From positions 1 to 14,032 of the forward strand of contig NZ_CAUFJQ010000048.1 of assembly GCF_959025735.1 (NCBI RefSeq): a stretch of DNA of 14,032 nt, given 5' to 3'. The stretch is from an uncultured Streptococcus sp. Lineage in GTDB: Bacteria; Bacillota; Bacilli; Lactobacillales; Streptococcaceae. Shown here piece after piece: positions 12,121 to 14,032 of the stretch. Within the stretch, counting starts at the first letter, position 1, and each line of letters opens with the position of its first letter. Below the pieces are notes generated by a model. That model ran no database searches. It was not told the origin of the DNA and was given only the letters and a program-made list of their open reading frames with translations. The position numbers and the translations under genes are program-made.

Positions 12121-13014
12121 ATGGTGATTGCATTAAAAAATGATGATCTAGAAGTACAATTTAAGACATTCGGAGGGGAATTGAGCTCTATTCGAAGTAA
12201 AGAAGGCATAGAATATCTCTGGCAAGGGGATCCAGAGTATTGGTCAGGACAAGCGCCCGTTCTGTTTCCGATTTGCGGGAGCGTTCGTAATGGTCAAGTG
12301 CAGTATCATCTAAAAGATGGAGTGAAGACAGGCCAGCTTCCAAGACACGGTCTTATTCGCAAGAGAGAGTTTGAACTCAAAGAACAGACAGACCATCGTC
12401 TTGTCTTTGAAATTACCTCTAACGACGAGAGCTTACAAAATTATCCCTACCATTTTCGAGTGGAAATCGCTTATGAATTGAAAGGGAAAGAGATCACCAT
12501 CACCTATCGCGTGCAAAATTTAGAGTCAGATCAAGTCATGCCTTATTTTATTGGAGGTCATCCAGCCTTTCGTTGTCCCCTTTTAGCAGATGAAGACTAT
12601 GAAGACTACGAGTTAATTTTTGAAAAAGAAGAAAGCTGTAGCGTTCCTCTCTTGTTCACAGAAACCGGTTTGGTTGATCGCCTGCAGCGGACGCCATTTT
12701 TAGACCATAGTCGTAGCCTACCTTTGCGCCATGAACTGTTTGAAAAAGATGCCATTATTTTAGATCAATTAGCTTCTAAATCTGTGCAGCTCCTCTCGAA
12801 AAAATCCGGTAAAGGTTTGGAATTTGCCTTTGCAGATTTTGAGAATATCGTCCTTTGGTCTACCAATAACAAGGGGCCTTTCATTGCCTTGGAGCCTTGG
12901 ACAGGTATTTCCACATCTGCAGAAGAGGGCGATTTCTTCGAAGATAAAAAAGGTGTGATCCAGTTGGCTCCTCAAGAGACACGGAGTCACCAGTACCGTA
13001 TCACCATTTTGTAA
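12121..13014 (+). CDS. Aldose 1-epimerase family protein (LacX-type)
   Basis: A 297-residue cytoplasmic protein of the galactose mutarotase-like fold, LacX branch, which interconverts the alpha and beta anomers of aldoses or phosphorylated sugars; the true substrate is not known. Visible motifs are WSGQAPVLFPICGSVRNG (41-58), PRHGLIR (74-80) with His76, GGHPAF (145-150) with His147, and ALEPWTG near 256-262, where Glu258 would be the catalytic base by analogy with GalM. The possible start GTG 12112 adds three residues but overlaps the ribosome binding site AAAGAGG (12106-12112). ATG 12121, 8 nt after that site, gives the usual N-terminus (MVIALKNDDLEVQF). It stands alone, with its own consensus promoter and a terminator shared with the convergent gene pair. 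Confidence 0.9.
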   Translation: MVIALKNDDLEVQFKTFGGELSSIRSKEGIEYLWQGDPEYWSGQAPVLFPICGSVRNGQVQYHLKDGVKTGQLPRHGLIRKREFELKEQTDHRLVFEITSNDESLQNYPYHFRVEIAYELKGKEITITYRVQNLESDQVMPYFIGGHPAFRCPLLADEDYEDYELIFEKEESCSVPLLFTETGLVDRLQRTPFLDHSRSLPLRHELFEKDAIILDQLASKSVQLLSKKSGKGLEFAFADFENIVLWSTNNKGPFIALEPWTGISTSAEEGDFFEDKKGVIQLAPQETRSHQYRITIL

Positions 13015-13020
13015 ATGAAA

Positions 13021-13054
13021 AACCGTTGGACTATGGAGTCCGACGGTTCTTTTT
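13021..13054. terminator. Bidirectional terminator between convergent genes
   Basis: A 12-bp stem (13021-13032 with 13037-13048, one G-T wobble) with an ATGG loop. On plus, CTTTTT follows; on minus, TTTTTCAT follows. It serves the epimerase gene and the leftward methyltransferase and GIY-YIG pair. Confidence 0.9.
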
Positions 13055-13294
13055 GATATAGTTTAGCTTTGCTTGGCGTGATTTCTTTTTAAAGAGAGCC
13101 TCGGCAGACATAGCAGAGGGTTTATCTGGATAGGATTCTTGGTATAGAAGTTTAACGGGGAGGCGAGCCCGTGTGTATTTGGCGCCTTTTCCAGCATTAT
13201 GAGTCTTCAGGCGTTTTTCGACATCCGTGGTGTAGCCAGTGTAGAGGGAGCCATCCGCACACTCTAGAACATACATGTAAGCCTTAGTTTCCAT
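13031..13294 (-). CDS. GIY-YIG nuclease-family protein (YazA/YhbQ, UPF0213 type)
   Basis: An 87-residue single-domain GIY-YIG protein. The motif reads YMYVLECADGSLYTGYT (residues 6-22), followed by KRLKTHNAGKGAKYTR (27-42) with conserved Arg28 and His32, and a glutamate at 65 where the fold places its metal-binding residue. The catalytic set therefore looks intact; nuclease activity of the small stand-alone members is not well established. I place the start at ATG 13294 rather than the in-frame upstream ATG at 13336, because family members begin a few residues before the YVL motif and the longer form lies inside the methyltransferase gene. It overlaps that gene by 11 nt, suggesting translational coupling, and matches the yabB-yazA order of Bacillus subtilis. 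Its stop codon lies inside the stem of the shared terminator. Confidence 0.9.
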   Translation of the reverse strand: METKAYMYVLECADGSLYTGYTTDVEKRLKTHNAGKGAKYTRARLPVKLLYQESYPDKPSAMSAEALFKKKSRQAKLNYIKKNRRTP

Positions 13295-14030
13295 AGTAGA
13301 TCTCATGAATCTCGTCTGTATAGCTGCCGTCTTCATTGTGAATAAAGAGGGGAGGCAGAATTTTTAAACCGTCCAGTGAGCCATCCTTGATCGCCTCAAT
13401 CAACAACATATTCGCCTCTTTGGTCACTTTGGGATAGACAAACTGGATCCGCTTAGGTGCAAGATTGTAACGCTTCATGGTTTCGATGATATCTAAAAAG
13501 CGATCTGGACGATGGACCATCGCTAGTCGACCATTTGATTTGAGAACCCGCTGGGCCACATGGCAAATCTCATCTAAATTGGTGGTAATTTCATGCCGAG
13601 CTAAGAGGTAGTGTTCACTCTCATTGAGATTGGAATGCTCATCCACCTTGAAATAAGGAGGATTGCAGAGGATGATATCCACCTTACTGCCCTTGATATG
13701 TTGAGGCAAATGCTTAAGGTCATCGGTGATCATGGACATTTGCTGGTTCAAGTCATTGAGGGCAATGGAGCGGGTAGCCATATCCGCTAGACGTTCCTGA
13801 ATTTCGACACCAATGATCTGGGCCTCTGTCCGAGTACTCGCAAAGAGTCCCACAGCCCCATTTCCAGCGCAGAGATCTACGATCAAGCCTCGCTTGGGCA
13901 ATTTTGGAAAGCGCGAGAGCAGGACGCTATCCACGGAGTAACTAAAGACTTCCCGATTTTGTATGATTTTCACATCACTTGAAAAGAGTTGATTGACGCG
14001 CTCGCCGTCTTTTAATTCGATATCTGTCAT
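13284..14030 (-). CDS. trmN6: tRNA1(Val) (adenine(37)-N6)-methyltransferase (TrmN6/YabB)
   Basis: A 248-residue class I SAM-dependent methyltransferase. Motif I VDLCAGNGAVGL (51-62) binds SAM, the acidic motif II residue is in VEIQ (75-78), and motif IV NPPY (123-126) is the N6-adenine signature. The N-terminal block KIIQNREVFSYSVDSVLLSRF (about 21-41) is typical of TrmN6/YabB proteins, which methylate A37 in tRNA1(Val). The length fits the family (about 245-250). ATG 14030 gives the expected N-terminus and leaves only two bases to the window edge, so its ribosome binding site and promoter are outside; an upstream in-frame start cannot be excluded. It is the first visible gene of the leftward unit and is coupled to the GIY-YIG gene. 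Confidence 0.93.
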   Translation of the reverse strand: MTDIELKDGERVNQLFSSDVKIIQNREVFSYSVDSVLLSRFPKLPKRGLIVDLCAGNGAVGLFASTRTEAQIIGVEIQERLADMATRSIALNDLNQQMSMITDDLKHLPQHIKGSKVDIILCNPPYFKVDEHSNLNESEHYLLARHEITTNLDEICHVAQRVLKSNGRLAMVHRPDRFLDIIETMKRYNLAPKRIQFVYPKVTKEANMLLIEAIKDGSLDGLKILPPLFIHNEDGSYTDEIHEIYYGN

Positions 14031-14032
14031 GG

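Noticed and set aside
13295..13336. Longer GIY-YIG start (ATG at 13336)
   Set aside because: The extra 14 residues lie inside the methyltransferase gene, precede the expected family N-terminus, and look like translated overlap.

Overview
The window reads as chromosomal DNA of a Streptococcus, most likely an oral mitis/sanguinis-type species. This rests on the AT-rich low-GC codon usage, AAGGAG-type ribosome binding sites, extended -10 promoters, and proteins that match streptococcal MurF, RF3, CorA, CshA and LacX-type epimerase from memory. No database search was possible. There is no insertion sequence, phage gene, tRNA, rRNA or CRISPR array.

Layout. Positions 1-97 hold the terminator of an unseen upstream gene and the murF promoter. 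A rightward cluster follows: murF (peptidoglycan precursor ligase), an overlapping NUDIX hydrolase, three tandem paralogues of the YwaF/TIGR02206 multi-pass membrane family, then (after a leaky-looking hairpin) a DUF2207 membrane protein with a glycine-rich tail. Next comes prfC (release factor 3) with its own consensus promoter, then a small bacterial PH-domain protein and a CorA-type magnesium channel. A roughly 490-base AT-rich gap precedes a large structured leader RNA, which ends in a terminator directly in front of the DEAD-box helicase cshA. After cshA lies a short region with a possible 52-codon ORF and opposing promoter and terminator signals, then a LacX-type aldose 1-epimerase. Convergent to that, a leftward pair encodes a tRNA1(Val) A37 N6-methyltransferase and a GIY-YIG protein, the same pairing as yabB-yazA in Bacillus.

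How parts fit together. The core genes are ordinary housekeeping (cell wall, translation termination, magnesium, RNA remodelling, tRNA modification). The unusual content is regulatory. The RNA at about 9888-10183 can be folded by eye into a closed multi-hairpin structure: a 7-bp closing helix, an approximately 20-bp hairpin, an 11-bp perfect long-range helix and a GNRA-capped hairpin. It ends in a terminator 15 nt before the TTG start of cshA. No other promoter is visible for cshA, so the helicase appears to depend on readthrough of its leader; this is the best candidate for an undescribed regulatory system here. A second is a start-stop mini-ORF (AUG-UAG) with a strong Shine-Dalgarno sequence in the leader of prfC, the gene for a translation-termination factor. 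Two further places, 9395-9650 and 11815-11972, carry leftward promoter-like and terminator-like signals and could make small RNAs.

Limits: RNA folding was done by eye, promoters are consensus matches, and no conservation data were available.
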